64,000 nt of DNA, taken from Picosynechococcus sp. PCC 7003 (GTDB taxonomy: Bacteria; Cyanobacteriota; Cyanobacteriia; Cyanobacteriales; MRBY01). Shown here piece by piece: positions 56,899 to 64,000 of this stretch (position 1 is the stretch's first letter; the number at the start of each line of letters is the position of its first letter). The translations under genes were made by a program, and so were the position numbers. The notes beneath the pieces are model-generated. The model saw only the letters and a program-made list of their open reading frames with translations, made no database searches and had not been told where the DNA came from. The stretch spans positions 1,878,661 through 1,942,660 of the forward strand of contig NZ_CP016474.1 of assembly GCF_001693255.1 (NCBI RefSeq), given 5' to 3'.

Positions 56899-58104
56899 AT
56901 GCTTAACCTGACTTACGAATACAGGCTCTATCCGACGGTCAATCAATCTTCCAAAATGGAGGAATGGCTGGACACGTGCAAGCGCGTCTATAACTACGCC
57001 TTGGCAGAACGTCGTGACTGGATTCAGTCCCGTAAGTGCCCAGTTAATGCTTGTAGTATTCAGCGGGAATTTATTTATCCCATGGATGCGGAAAAACCGA
57101 CTTATTACAGTCAAAAGCGAAATTTGACCGCTGCGCGAAAAGAGAGTCCTTTTCTGCAAAACGTTCATTCTCAAGTGCTCCAGGACGTAATGGGTCGGCT
57201 GGAAAAGGCATTTAACGCCCTGTGGAATAGTGGGTTCGGATTCCCACGGTTTAAGAAGCGTTTTCGCAGCTTTAACTTTCCGCAGTTGGGGAAAAATCCC
57301 ATTGACAGCAATCGAATCAAGCTGCCGGTATTTGGCTGGGTTAAGACCGTAATGCACCGCCCGATCCCTGATGGGTTTGAGGCGAAGCAAGCACGGGTCG
57401 TTAAACGCGCTTCTGGTTGGTATATCCAGCTAGTTATCCAAAGCGACGTTAAAATCCCATATCCTGTCATTGGAGGTCACGCCATCGGGATTGATGTGGG
57501 ATTGACCGATTTTGTTGCGACATCAGACAACGAGTTAATTGCGAGACCCCGATTCTTTGTGGAGGCACAACACAGGCTGAAAGTGCTGAACCGTGCCGTT
57601 GCCAGAAAGCAGAAAGGGTCAAAGAACCAGCAAAAAGCTCGTCAACGAGTCGCAAGATTTTACGAACGAATTGCAAACCGACGTAAAGATTTTCACCGCA
57701 AGCTCGCCCATCATCTCTGTGATCAAGCAGGGATGATATTTGCGGAGGAATTAAACCTAAAAGGACTGGCAAAAGGAATGCTGGGGAAGCATTGTCTGGA
57801 TGCTGGTTGGGGACAATTCCTCGATACGCTTAAATGGGTTTGCTTCAAGCGTGGTGTACATTTCCAAAAAGTTGCCGCCTATGGCACTAGCCAGGAATGC
57901 CCATCCTGTGGAGTAGCGGTGAGGAAAGATTTGTCTGTGCGTCGGCATGAATGCCCGGAATGTGGTTACATCACCAATCGAGATGTGGCTAGCGGACAAG
58001 TGATTCGCAATCGTGGACTAATAGCGGTTGGACAGACCGTTCAATCCTGTGGAGCTACGCCCAGTGGGGAGGCTTTGAAGCAGGAATTTCTTAAGGCGAC
58101 TTAA
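56899..58104 (+). CDS. tnpB: TnpB RNA-guided nuclease of the IS605 family
   Basis: 401 aa. RuvC-like nuclease, the ancestor type of Cas12, guided by the element's right-end (omega) RNA. Catalytic residues are all present: D199 in AIGIDVGLTDF, E283 in FAEELNLKGL and D362 in TNRDVASGQVI. A zinc finger is formed by C334, C337, C352 and C355 (CPSCG...CPECG). The N-terminal YEYRLYPT opening is typical. No frameshift or stop interrupts it, so it may be active. The 3' end runs into the right-end hairpin. Confidence 0.93.
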   Translation: MLNLTYEYRLYPTVNQSSKMEEWLDTCKRVYNYALAERRDWIQSRKCPVNACSIQREFIYPMDAEKPTYYSQKRNLTAARKESPFLQNVHSQVLQDVMGRLEKAFNALWNSGFGFPRFKKRFRSFNFPQLGKNPIDSNRIKLPVFGWVKTVMHRPIPDGFEAKQARVVKRASGWYIQLVIQSDVKIPYPVIGGHAIGIDVGLTDFVATSDNELIARPRFFVEAQHRLKVLNRAVARKQKGSKNQQKARQRVARFYERIANRRKDFHRKLAHHLCDQAGMIFAEELNLKGLAKGMLGKHCLDAGWGQFLDTLKWVCFKRGVHFQKVAAYGTSQECPSCGVAVRKDLSVRRHECPECGYITNRDVASGQVIRNRGLIAVGQTVQSCGATPSGEALKQEFLKAT

Positions 58105-58148
58105 GAAGCCCGCGCTGTACCATTAGGTGAGCGTCGGGAGTATGTCAC
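57990..58148 (+). ncRNA. Predicted omega (reRNA) guide RNA of TnpB
   Basis: By analogy with ISDra2, the guide RNA scaffold overlaps the 3' end of tnpB and the right end of the element, here ending after the hairpin 58109-58138 and the GTATGTCAC terminus. The guide would be the first bases of flanking DNA from about 58149. The 5' end is arbitrary. Not verifiable by sequence alone. Confidence 0.4.
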
Positions 58149-58185
58149 ATTGTTGAACAGGCATATTTTGGGTGAAAAGAAAGGT

Positions 58186-58992
58186 ATGGCCGAATATATC
58201 CACGGGTATGATCCAGAAGAACAGCAACGTCTCGTTGATCAAGCACGCTACTGGAGCGATCGCCTCTTGTTAAAAGATCTCGAATTTGATCCCGAAGCCA
58301 AAATTTTAGACATTGGTTGCGGCGTCGGCGCCGTCCTGGGGATCATCGGTGAAAAGTTTCCCACCCTGACCTTTGCTGGCCTTGACCACCAACCCCGTCA
58401 AATTGCCTACGCCACAGAATATTTACGTCGCCTGGGATTGACTACCGACCTCCAGGTGGGAGATGCGTACTGTTTACCCTGGGCAAGCGATACCTTTGAT
58501 TTTGCTCTGACGGTTTGGTTGTTAGAGCATGTCCCCGATCCGGCAGGAATTATCGCTGAAGCATTGCGGGTTTTACGACCAGGGGGAAAAATTTGCCTAA
58601 CAGAAACCGATTACCAGAGCCTTCTGATTTATCCGCCCCATCCTGATTTTGACTATTTTCAGCAGGCCCTTTGTGAATTATTCCAGGTTGCAGCAGGTAA
58701 TTCCTACATTGGCCGTAGCTTAGGGGGATATTTAGAACAGGCGGGCTTTACTGGGGTTAAAAATGAGGCGATCGCCGTTCACCATTGGCACAGTCCCCAC
58801 AATCAAGACCTAAAGGGCTTAGTCAATCATCTCGACACCTGGATCAAACTGATGATCCCCCAGATGGTAGAGAAATTAGGCAAAAATCCAGACCGCCTCG
58901 AAAACGGCTTGACCCACTTCCGCCAAGTGCCCAATCATCCCCACGGCGCAATTACTCTAACCATTTATCGCGCCACAGGTTACAAGCCCTAA
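58186..58992 (+). CDS. Class I SAM-dependent methyltransferase
   Basis: About 268 aa from the ATG at 58186 (AAAGAAAGG upstream); an upstream TTG at 58150 lies only just past the insertion element and is disfavoured. SAM-binding motif ILDIGCGVGAVLG and acidic GLDHQP follow a Rossmann fold; the VWLLEHVPDPAGIIAEALRVLRPGGKI segment is typical. Substrate unknown (related to UbiE/ tocopherol-type methyltransferases). Its own promoter lies in or next to the insertion element's right end. Confidence 0.87.
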   Translation: MAEYIHGYDPEEQQRLVDQARYWSDRLLLKDLEFDPEAKILDIGCGVGAVLGIIGEKFPTLTFAGLDHQPRQIAYATEYLRRLGLTTDLQVGDAYCLPWASDTFDFALTVWLLEHVPDPAGIIAEALRVLRPGGKICLTETDYQSLLIYPPHPDFDYFQQALCELFQVAAGNSYIGRSLGGYLEQAGFTGVKNEAIAVHHWHSPHNQDLKGLVNHLDTWIKLMIPQMVEKLGKNPDRLENGLTHFRQVPNHPHGAITLTIYRATGYKP

Positions 58993-58996
58993 CCAT

Positions 58997-59024
58997 AAAA
59001 AAATCCCCCTAGAGATAAGGAGGA
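58997..59024 (-). terminator. Intrinsic terminator of clpP
   Basis: On the minus strand TCCTCCT pairs with AGGGGGA around a seven-base loop and is followed by seven T, 25 bases after the clpP stop. Confidence 0.8.
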
Positions 59025-59048
59025 CGATTGTTAGGAACAGAAAGAAAC

Positions 59049-59645
59049 CTAAGCGGGATTTGTGGCCGAAGGACTTCTCTCAATCACTTGGTCAATGAGG
59101 CCATAATCCTTTGCTTCTGCCGCAGACATAAAGAAATCCCGGTCTGTATCAATCTCAATCTTTTCTAGAGGTTGTCCAGTATGGTCAGCCAGGTGTTGAT
59201 TGAGCTTGCCTTTGAGATAAAGAATTTCTTTGGCTTGAATTTCAATATCCGTCGCCTGACCCTGGGCACCGCCGAGGGGTTGGTGGATCATAATCCGAGA
59301 GTTGGGTAAGCTCATGCGCTTTCCTTTGGCCCCAGCACTCAACAGAAACGCTCCCATGCTGGCCGCTAGACCAATACAGATTGTGCAAACATCGGGACGC
59401 ACTTGGTTCATCGTATCGAAGATCCCCATACCGGCTGAGACAGAACCCCCCGGAGAATTGATGTAGAGGTAAATATCTTTTTCGGGATCATCGGCTTCGA
59501 GGAATAACAACTGTGCCACGATGAGGTTGGCAATTTCGTCATTGACCTGGGTGCCGAGGAACACAATGCGCTCCCGGAGTAGACGAGAGTAAATATCAAA
59601 GGCACGTTCGCCCCGACCAGAACTTTCGATAACGGTTGGAATCAT
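59049..59645 (-). CDS. clpP: ATP-dependent Clp protease proteolytic subunit
   Basis: Serine peptidase ring of Clp. Triad S96 ([11 protein letters not shown]), H121 (MIHQPLGG) and D170 (DTDRDFFM). [15 protein letters not shown] loop present. 198 aa is standard; it is an active ClpP and not the inactive ClpR paralogue of cyanobacteria. Third of three genes after remA and gmk on this strand, with about 80 bases before it. Confidence 0.96.
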   Translation of the reverse strand: MIPTVIESSGRGERAFDIYSRLLRERIVFLGTQVNDEIANLIVAQLLFLEADDPEKDIYLYINSPGGSVSAGMGIFDTMNQVRPDVCTICIGLAASMGAFLLSAGAKGKRMSLPNSRIMIHQPLGGAQGQATDIEIQAKEILYLKGKLNQHLADHTGQPLEKIEIDTDRDFFMSAAEAKDYGLIDQVIERSPSATNPA

Positions 59646-59723
59646 GGGGTCTGTAAGCTCGTTGTTGTTTATGTCTTGTTTGTTTGATTGTAATGGATTC
59701 AGTTGGCAGCGGTGGCGTTTCGG

Positions 59724-60278
59724 CTAGCTGAAAATGACTTTTTCGAGTTCTGTTAAGGCGGTTTCTAGGTCGTCATTGACAATTTCATGGTCGAACTCGT
59801 GACTCATGGCTAGTTCCTCTTTTGCCCGGACTAACCGTTTGGCGATCGCCGCTTCTGGATCGTTACCCCGTCCCCGCAAACGATCTTCTAGTTCCTTAAA
59901 AGACGGTGGCAAAATAAAAATTCTGAGGGCATCTGCATAGATTTCTTTGACTCTGTTGGCCCCAATCACCTCAATTTCGAGGAGCACAAAATTTCCCTGT
60001 TGAATCTGTTCTTTCACCGGAGGCAAGGGGGTGCCGTAGTAATTCCCGGCATACTCGGCCCATTCGAGCAATTCTCCCGCAGCAATCATTGCCTCAAATT
60101 GTTCACGGGTCTTAAAAAAATAATCTCGCCCATCCACTTCTCCGGGGCGCGGTTGACGGGTCGTCGCTGAGATAGAGAGAAATAAATTTTGGTGGCGCGG
60201 CAGTAAAGAACGAACCAAAGTTCCTTTACCAACACCACTAGGCCCTGTGAGGACAATTAACTTTCCGGGGGTGGTCAT
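59724..60278 (-). CDS. gmk: Guanylate kinase
   Basis: Phosphorylates GMP to GDP. P-loop GPSGVGKGT at 12-20, the RQPRPGEVDGRDYFF GMP-binding stretch, and the LEIEVIGANRVKE helix. 184 aa is normal. Adjacent to remA (35 bases), as in Bacillus and many other bacteria. Confidence 0.96.
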   Translation of the reverse strand: MTTPGKLIVLTGPSGVGKGTLVRSLLPRHQNLFLSISATTRQPRPGEVDGRDYFFKTREQFEAMIAAGELLEWAEYAGNYYGTPLPPVKEQIQQGNFVLLEIEVIGANRVKEIYADALRIFILPPSFKELEDRLRGRGNDPEAAIAKRLVRAKEELAMSHEFDHEIVNDDLETALTELEKVIFS

Positions 60279-60313
60279 GGATTCGGCGGCAATGGGAGGT
60301 AATGGCCCAACCG

Positions 60314-60586
60314 TTAAACCTTGGTCATCGCCATGGTGGGGTCTTTTTGCACAACAAAGCGATGGGCCACTGTCTCTGGTTGGATCGCTGATAGTACCAC
60401 ATGGCTGGAATCTGTAATAATCACTGCTCGGGTACGTCTACCATAGGTGGCATCAATTAATTGGCCGCGATCGCGCGCATCGCTAATGATCCGTTTGATT
60501 GGTGCAGACTCAGGACTCACAATCGCAATGACACGATTGGCAGAGACAATATTACCGAAACCGATATTAATTAATTGTATTTCCAT
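60314..60586 (-). CDS. remA: RemA-family (DUF370) DNA-binding regulator
   Basis: 90 aa. Conserved [25 protein letters not shown] segment with the basic Arg cluster used by RemA rings to wrap DNA. In Bacillus subtilis RemA activates matrix and osmoprotectant genes. The remA-gmk pairing is conserved here. Targets in cyanobacteria are not known. Confidence 0.92.
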   Translation of the reverse strand: MEIQLINIGFGNIVSANRVIAIVSPESAPIKRIISDARDRGQLIDATYGRRTRAVIITDSSHVVLSAIQPETVAHRFVVQKDPTMAMTKV

Positions 60587-61322
60587 AGGTCGCTTGAGCT
60601 TTCACTAGCAGCAGCCAGTAAGGTTACAGATGGTTGATTGAGCACTTATAACTCAAGTCCAATGGTAGCGAGAAAAAATCGGAGATACAACGATTTAAGG
60701 GCAAAAATAATATAAATTTCTTGATTTTTACAGTTGTTTACCCATGGGACGAAAAATCTCGCCTATCTTAAAGCAAAAGCACCATTCTTGCTCTATATTG
60801 CATAGATTTATTACGGAGTGCCACTGCAATGGTGTATTGATTGGTTAATCGGGGTGACAATTCGATCTCTGAACAATACCCAGCGGCAAGTAGTGGCAGA
60901 ATTTACCTTGGTTTCCGTAGAGCGGTTGAGCAGCAGACCCACATCATTACTGAGGATTAGGGGCCGATTGGTGGGGGGATTTTGGAACACAAATTTTCAT
61001 GATCCAAGTGCCCCATCAAACCCTTTGTAAGAATTGTGCTGTCGTACTCGATAAAAGCAAAATTGAATTGATTACAATGGAGGACAACCGTACAAGATTC
61101 GGTCAAGTCAAGCTTTCCTTTGAGCTGATCTAAAAGCGTTCGAGACTCGCAAGTTTTTCGCTCGTGGTGTTTTCGAGGTCAAGCGCAGGGGTTTCCAAAA
61201 TGTCTTTCCCGGCAGTTTTCCGGTGGGGAAGTCACGAGGAAAGTAGATTACTGACTTTGACCTGTCCCAATGGGTTGATTTTCGCCGTTCCTCCCCGCGT
61301 TTTCTTTCGTCTTCAGATCTCC
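60587..61322. other. Long intergenic region between remA and the carboxyl-terminal protease
   Basis: About 735 bases holding both divergent promoters. A 70-codon plus-strand frame (60818-61030) has no ribosome-binding site and no recognised product. Also in frame upstream of the protease is an open stretch from 61164 without family similarity, discounted in favour of the ATG at 61323. No RNA gene identified. Confidence 0.45.
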
Positions 61323-62660
61323 ATGAAAAAGATTGCTCTGTCTTTGCCTCGTTGCCCAGATACTTTTGTTAAGGGCGCCCTCAGAACGTTATCTGTTTTA
61401 GTGTTGTTGACTGCGCCCAGTTTGTCTCGTCCGGCGATCGCCGCAATGGAGGATAGTCCAAAAGCCATCGTTGATGAGATGTGGCAGATTGTCTATGCAG
61501 AATCCGTAGCCAAAAACTTTGAGCCGGAATCTTGGCTAAAAGTCCGCGAAGATTTGTTAAGCCAGAATTACGATACCTATGACACGGCCTATCGTCAAAT
61601 TCGTGGTGCCCTCAGAACCTTGGGAGATCCTTACACTCGATTTCTCGATCCAGAGGAGTTTGAAACCTTGACCAGCCAAACCACAGGGGAACTATCTGGC
61701 ATTGGCATCCGTATGGAAATCAATGCAGAAACCGGGATCTTGACGGTGGTCGATGTACTCCCGGATTCTCCGGCAGAGGCGGCGGGACTCCAGCCTGAAG
61801 ACCAGATCATGCAAATCGATGGTCAGGTGACAGCTCTTTTGAGCCTGGAGCAGTCTTCGGAACTGATTCGGGGCCTAGAAGGGACTGAGGTGAACTTAAA
61901 AATTCGTCGCCGCGACCAGTCTTCCCTAGACCTGGCCATTACGCGGGCAAAAATTGAGTTGGCCACGGTGAATTATGGGGTACAGACCGTTGGCAGTGAA
62001 AAAATTGGCTACATTCGTCTGGATGAGTTTAGTTCCCATGCTGCTGAGCAAATGTACAACGCCATCCAAGACCTAAAGACAGAAGCGGTGACGGGGTTTG
62101 TGCTCGATCTACGGGGAAATCCTGGGGGATTGCTTTACTCTAGTGTTGATATTGCCCGGATGTGGATGGAAGAGAGGGCGATTGTGCGCACGGTGGATCG
62201 TAAAGGGGGCGATCGCCAATTTAGCGCGAACCAAACAGCCATTACCGATTTACCTCTGGTGGTGCTCGTAGACGAAAACTCCGCCAGTGCCAGCGAGATT
62301 TTAGCGGCGGCCCTCAAGGATAACGAACGGGCAACCCTCGTCGGGACTCGTACCTACGGCAAAGGCACCGTCCAATCAGTCCACGAATTATCCAATGGTG
62401 CGGGCCTAGCAGTCACGATCTCCCGGTACTATCCCCCCAGCGGTATCAGCATTAACATGAATGGTGTGAATCCTGACATTACCGTAGAACTAGATAATGA
62501 ACAGTTCACCCAACTGCGTCTCGATCCAAGTTTGATTGGTACAAGTTCCGACCCCCAGTTTCTCAAGGCGGTCAACATCCTCCAAAACCAACGCTTAAGC
62601 GAAACCCCAGGAGACCAAGCGCCCCTCAGTGCCCGTTCGTCTGGTGCCGTATCCAATTAA
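61323..62660 (+). CDS. Carboxyl-terminal processing peptidase (S41, Ctp)
   Basis: About 445 aa from the ATG at 61323, preceded by a signal peptide (KKIALSLPRCPDTFVKGALR..., cleaved near PAIA). PDZ domain with GIGIRMEI (about 120-210) followed by the tail-specific protease fold; Ser nucleophile in VDENSASASEIL and Lys in GTRTYGKGTVQS form the Ser-Lys dyad. Probably thylakoid-lumen or periplasmic; CtpA of this group processes the D1 C-terminus, but which paralogue this is cannot be told. Confidence 0.9.
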   Translation: MKKIALSLPRCPDTFVKGALRTLSVLVLLTAPSLSRPAIAAMEDSPKAIVDEMWQIVYAESVAKNFEPESWLKVREDLLSQNYDTYDTAYRQIRGALRTLGDPYTRFLDPEEFETLTSQTTGELSGIGIRMEINAETGILTVVDVLPDSPAEAAGLQPEDQIMQIDGQVTALLSLEQSSELIRGLEGTEVNLKIRRRDQSSLDLAITRAKIELATVNYGVQTVGSEKIGYIRLDEFSSHAAEQMYNAIQDLKTEAVTGFVLDLRGNPGGLLYSSVDIARMWMEERAIVRTVDRKGGDRQFSANQTAITDLPLVVLVDENSASASEILAAALKDNERATLVGTRTYGKGTVQSVHELSNGAGLAVTISRYYPPSGISINMNGVNPDITVELDNEQFTQLRLDPSLIGTSSDPQFLKAVNILQNQRLSETPGDQAPLSARSSGAVSN

Positions 62661-62775
62661 GGGCCTCCCATCGCTTCGATCGTCTGCAGTTCCCGTAGAT
62701 GAGTAACCCAGAAACATTTGTTACAATCATTTACAATGCAACCCATTCAACTGTAGGCGATCGCATCGGAAAACT

Positions 62776-64000
62776 ATGCCATACCAGACCCGTACCCCCG
62801 CGACCCCGGTCAACTCGGTTATCGAACAGCCCATCCAGGAGTCCGAGCTGTGGCGTTACAATCCAGAGGCGATCGAAACCCAATACCGCAACCGTCCCTT
62901 TGCTGTTCTGGGACGTCTCCTCACCATCATTTCCAGCTTTAGTGGTCTACTGCTCAGGATCTGGTGGGCCAAAGCAACGGGCAACAAGAACAATCCCAAA
63001 GCCCAACAGAAACAAGCCGATCACCTCAAGGCAGTTCTGACGAAATTAGGCCCCACCTACATCAAAATTGGCCAAGCCCTTTCTACCCGTCCTGACCTCG
63101 TCCCTCCCGTATATCTGACGGAATTGACCAGCCTCCAGGATCAACTCCCGTCCTTTCCCAATGAAATTGCCTTTCGCTTCATCGAAGAAGAATTAGGGGA
63201 ACCCCCCGAAAAAATCTATGCCGAGATCTCAGATCATCCCCTTGCCGCTGCTTCTCTCGGCCAAGTCTATCAAGCCCGCCTTAAAACCGGCGAAAAAGTC
63301 GCTGTAAAAGTTCAACGCCCGGATCTGCAACAGCGCATCAACCTCGATATTTTTATCATGCGGCGCATTGCCCGCTGGCTCCAAAATAATGTTAAACAAG
63401 TCCGCTCCGACCTAATTGGTATCACCGACGAATTTGCGGCGCGTATTTTTGAAGAAATGAACTATGCCCAGGAAGGGCGTAACGCCGAAAAATTCAAAAA
63501 ACTCTACGGCGGCATGGCAGAAATCTATGTGCCAAAAATTTACTGGAAATATACTGGCAAGCGCGTCCTCACCATGGAGTGGCTCGATGGGACGAAGCTC
63601 ACTAACCTCAAGGAAGTTGCTGCTAAAGGGATCGATGCCACCCATTTAGTTGAAGTCGGGGTGGAATGTTCCCTCCGTCAACTCTTGGAGTTTGGCTTTT
63701 TCCATGCCGATCCCCACCCCGGTAATCTCTTGGCCCTTGATGATGGTCGCCTTGCTTATCTAGATTTTGGCATGATGAGCATGATCGAACCCTACCAGCG
63801 CTATGGGTTGATCGAAGCTGTGGTACACCTAGTCAACCGAGATTTTGAAGCCCTGGCCCATGACTATGTCAAATTAGATTTTCTTAAGTCCGACACGGAT
63901 CTCGCCCCGATTATTCCAGCTTTGAGTACCGTTTTTAATAATGCCTTAGGGGCTAGTGTTGCGGAACTTAATTTCAAGAGCATCACGGATCAAATGTCAG
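62776..64000 (+). CDS. AarF/ABC1/UbiB family kinase-like protein (partial)
   Basis: Open from the ATG at 62776 to the window end (408 codons, no stop), so the 3' part is missing. Atypical kinase motifs are present: LGPTYIKIGQALSTRPDLVP, AAASLGQVYQARLKTGEKVAVKVQRP (Ala-rich loop and Lys), FHADPHPGNLL and LDFGMM. Members act in quinone and isoprenoid lipid biology (UbiB, plastoglobule kinases). Cyanobacteria have several paralogues; which this is cannot be determined. Confidence 0.92.
   Translation, partial: MPYQTRTPATPVNSVIEQPIQESELWRYNPEAIETQYRNRPFAVLGRLLTIISSFSGLLLRIWWAKATGNKNNPKAQQKQADHLKAVLTKLGPTYIKIGQALSTRPDLVPPVYLTELTSLQDQLPSFPNEIAFRFIEEELGEPPEKIYAEISDHPLAAASLGQVYQARLKTGEKVAVKVQRPDLQQRINLDIFIMRRIARWLQNNVKQVRSDLIGITDEFAARIFEEMNYAQEGRNAEKFKKLYGGMAEIYVPKIYWKYTGKRVLTMEWLDGTKLTNLKEVAAKGIDATHLVEVGVECSLRQLLEFGFFHADPHPGNLLALDDGRLAYLDFGMMSMIEPYQRYGLIEAVVHLVNRDFEALAHDYVKLDFLKSDTDLAPIIPALSTVFNNALGASVAELNFKSITDQMS

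Larger units (their letters stand above)
56777..58148 (+). mobile_element. IS200/IS605-family (IS1341-type) element with tnpB only
   Basis: Both ends carry the same module: GAAGCCC(C)GCGCTGTA followed by AGCGTCGGGA, at 56777-56812 and 58105-58139, each folding into an imperfect hairpin (56781-56811, 58109-58138). The right end continues to GTATGTCAC (58140-58148), a common cyanobacterial element terminus. Between them is one intact tnpB. There is no Y1 transposase tnpA, so any movement needs one supplied from elsewhere. Exact left boundary is not certain. Confidence 0.75.

Noticed and set aside
60818-61030. 70-codon plus-strand frame upstream of the protease gene
   Set aside because: No ribosome-binding site, odd composition, no family.

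Overview
The window is chromosomal DNA from a cyanobacterium. The evidence is the petC-petA genes of the cytochrome b6f complex, the carotenoid isomerase crtH, the nitrogen-signalling pair pipX-pipY, ferredoxin:thioredoxin reductase, several cyanobacteria-typical families (KGK, AMIN, DUF1816, DUF3067, DUF3386) and very frequent copies of the HIP1 palindrome GCGATCGC. Base composition near 50% GC and gene content recall the Synechococcus sp. PCC 7002 (Picosynechococcus) group; that placement is inference, since no search could be run. The window is densely coded, about 60 genes, mostly housekeeping, with one tRNA (Cys) and no rRNA, prophage or CRISPR array.

Layout: 1-294 holds the end of an IS200/IS605-like repeat and the dnaJ-like promoter. 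295-5184: dnaJ-like, sigF, tilS and an acidic KGK protein. 5333-10549 (minus): ccsA, cofH, proC, sepF, pipY, pipX, joining cytochrome c maturation, deazaflavin synthesis, proline synthesis, division and PII/NtcA signalling. 10830-13902 (plus): miaB, then small poorly known genes (coiled-coil/TM, MEKHLA, two-TM, HD hydrolase). 13906-17164 (minus): a GT39 glycosyltransferase and petC-petA. 17392-20113 (plus): DUF3067, AMIN protein and an FHA-GAF adenylate cyclase, convergent with ispD. 20888-27443 (plus): a glycosyltransferase 9/HAD pair, htpG, exoD-like and recQ. 27455-34071 (minus): TPR protein, a phospholipase-D lipoprotein, TIGR03943 protein, FHA protein, a transposase-less repeat element, pstB and a DUF389 membrane protein. 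34284-36221 (plus): rpmF and crtH. 36323-45741: SpoIID-like protein, hisA, tRNA-Cys, glgB, gloB, ilvE, an M61 peptidase and a Crp-type regulator. 45983-54476: a two-domain PPK2, DUF3386, an EamA transporter, recG, Uma2, an esterase and a lipid-A-disaccharide-synthase-related gene. 54485-64000: DUF309, ftrC, DUF1816, lexA, a tnpB-only insertion element, a methyltransferase, clpP, gmk, remA, a carboxyl-terminal protease and a truncated ABC1-family kinase gene.

The best candidates for unusual biology are the IS200/IS605-type elements: an intact tnpB element without tnpA at about 56777-58148, and two copies of a different, protein-less element (1-160 and about 31320-31595, inverted) that share conserved internal blocks and end in hairpins, as expected of mobile ends or solo guide-RNA-like ends. 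A lipoprotein joining phospholipase-D nuclease motifs, an EF-hand loop and a ComEA-like helix-hairpin-helix domain, and an acidic KGK protein with a repeated DLxxLF-like motif, are the most interesting protein-level observations.
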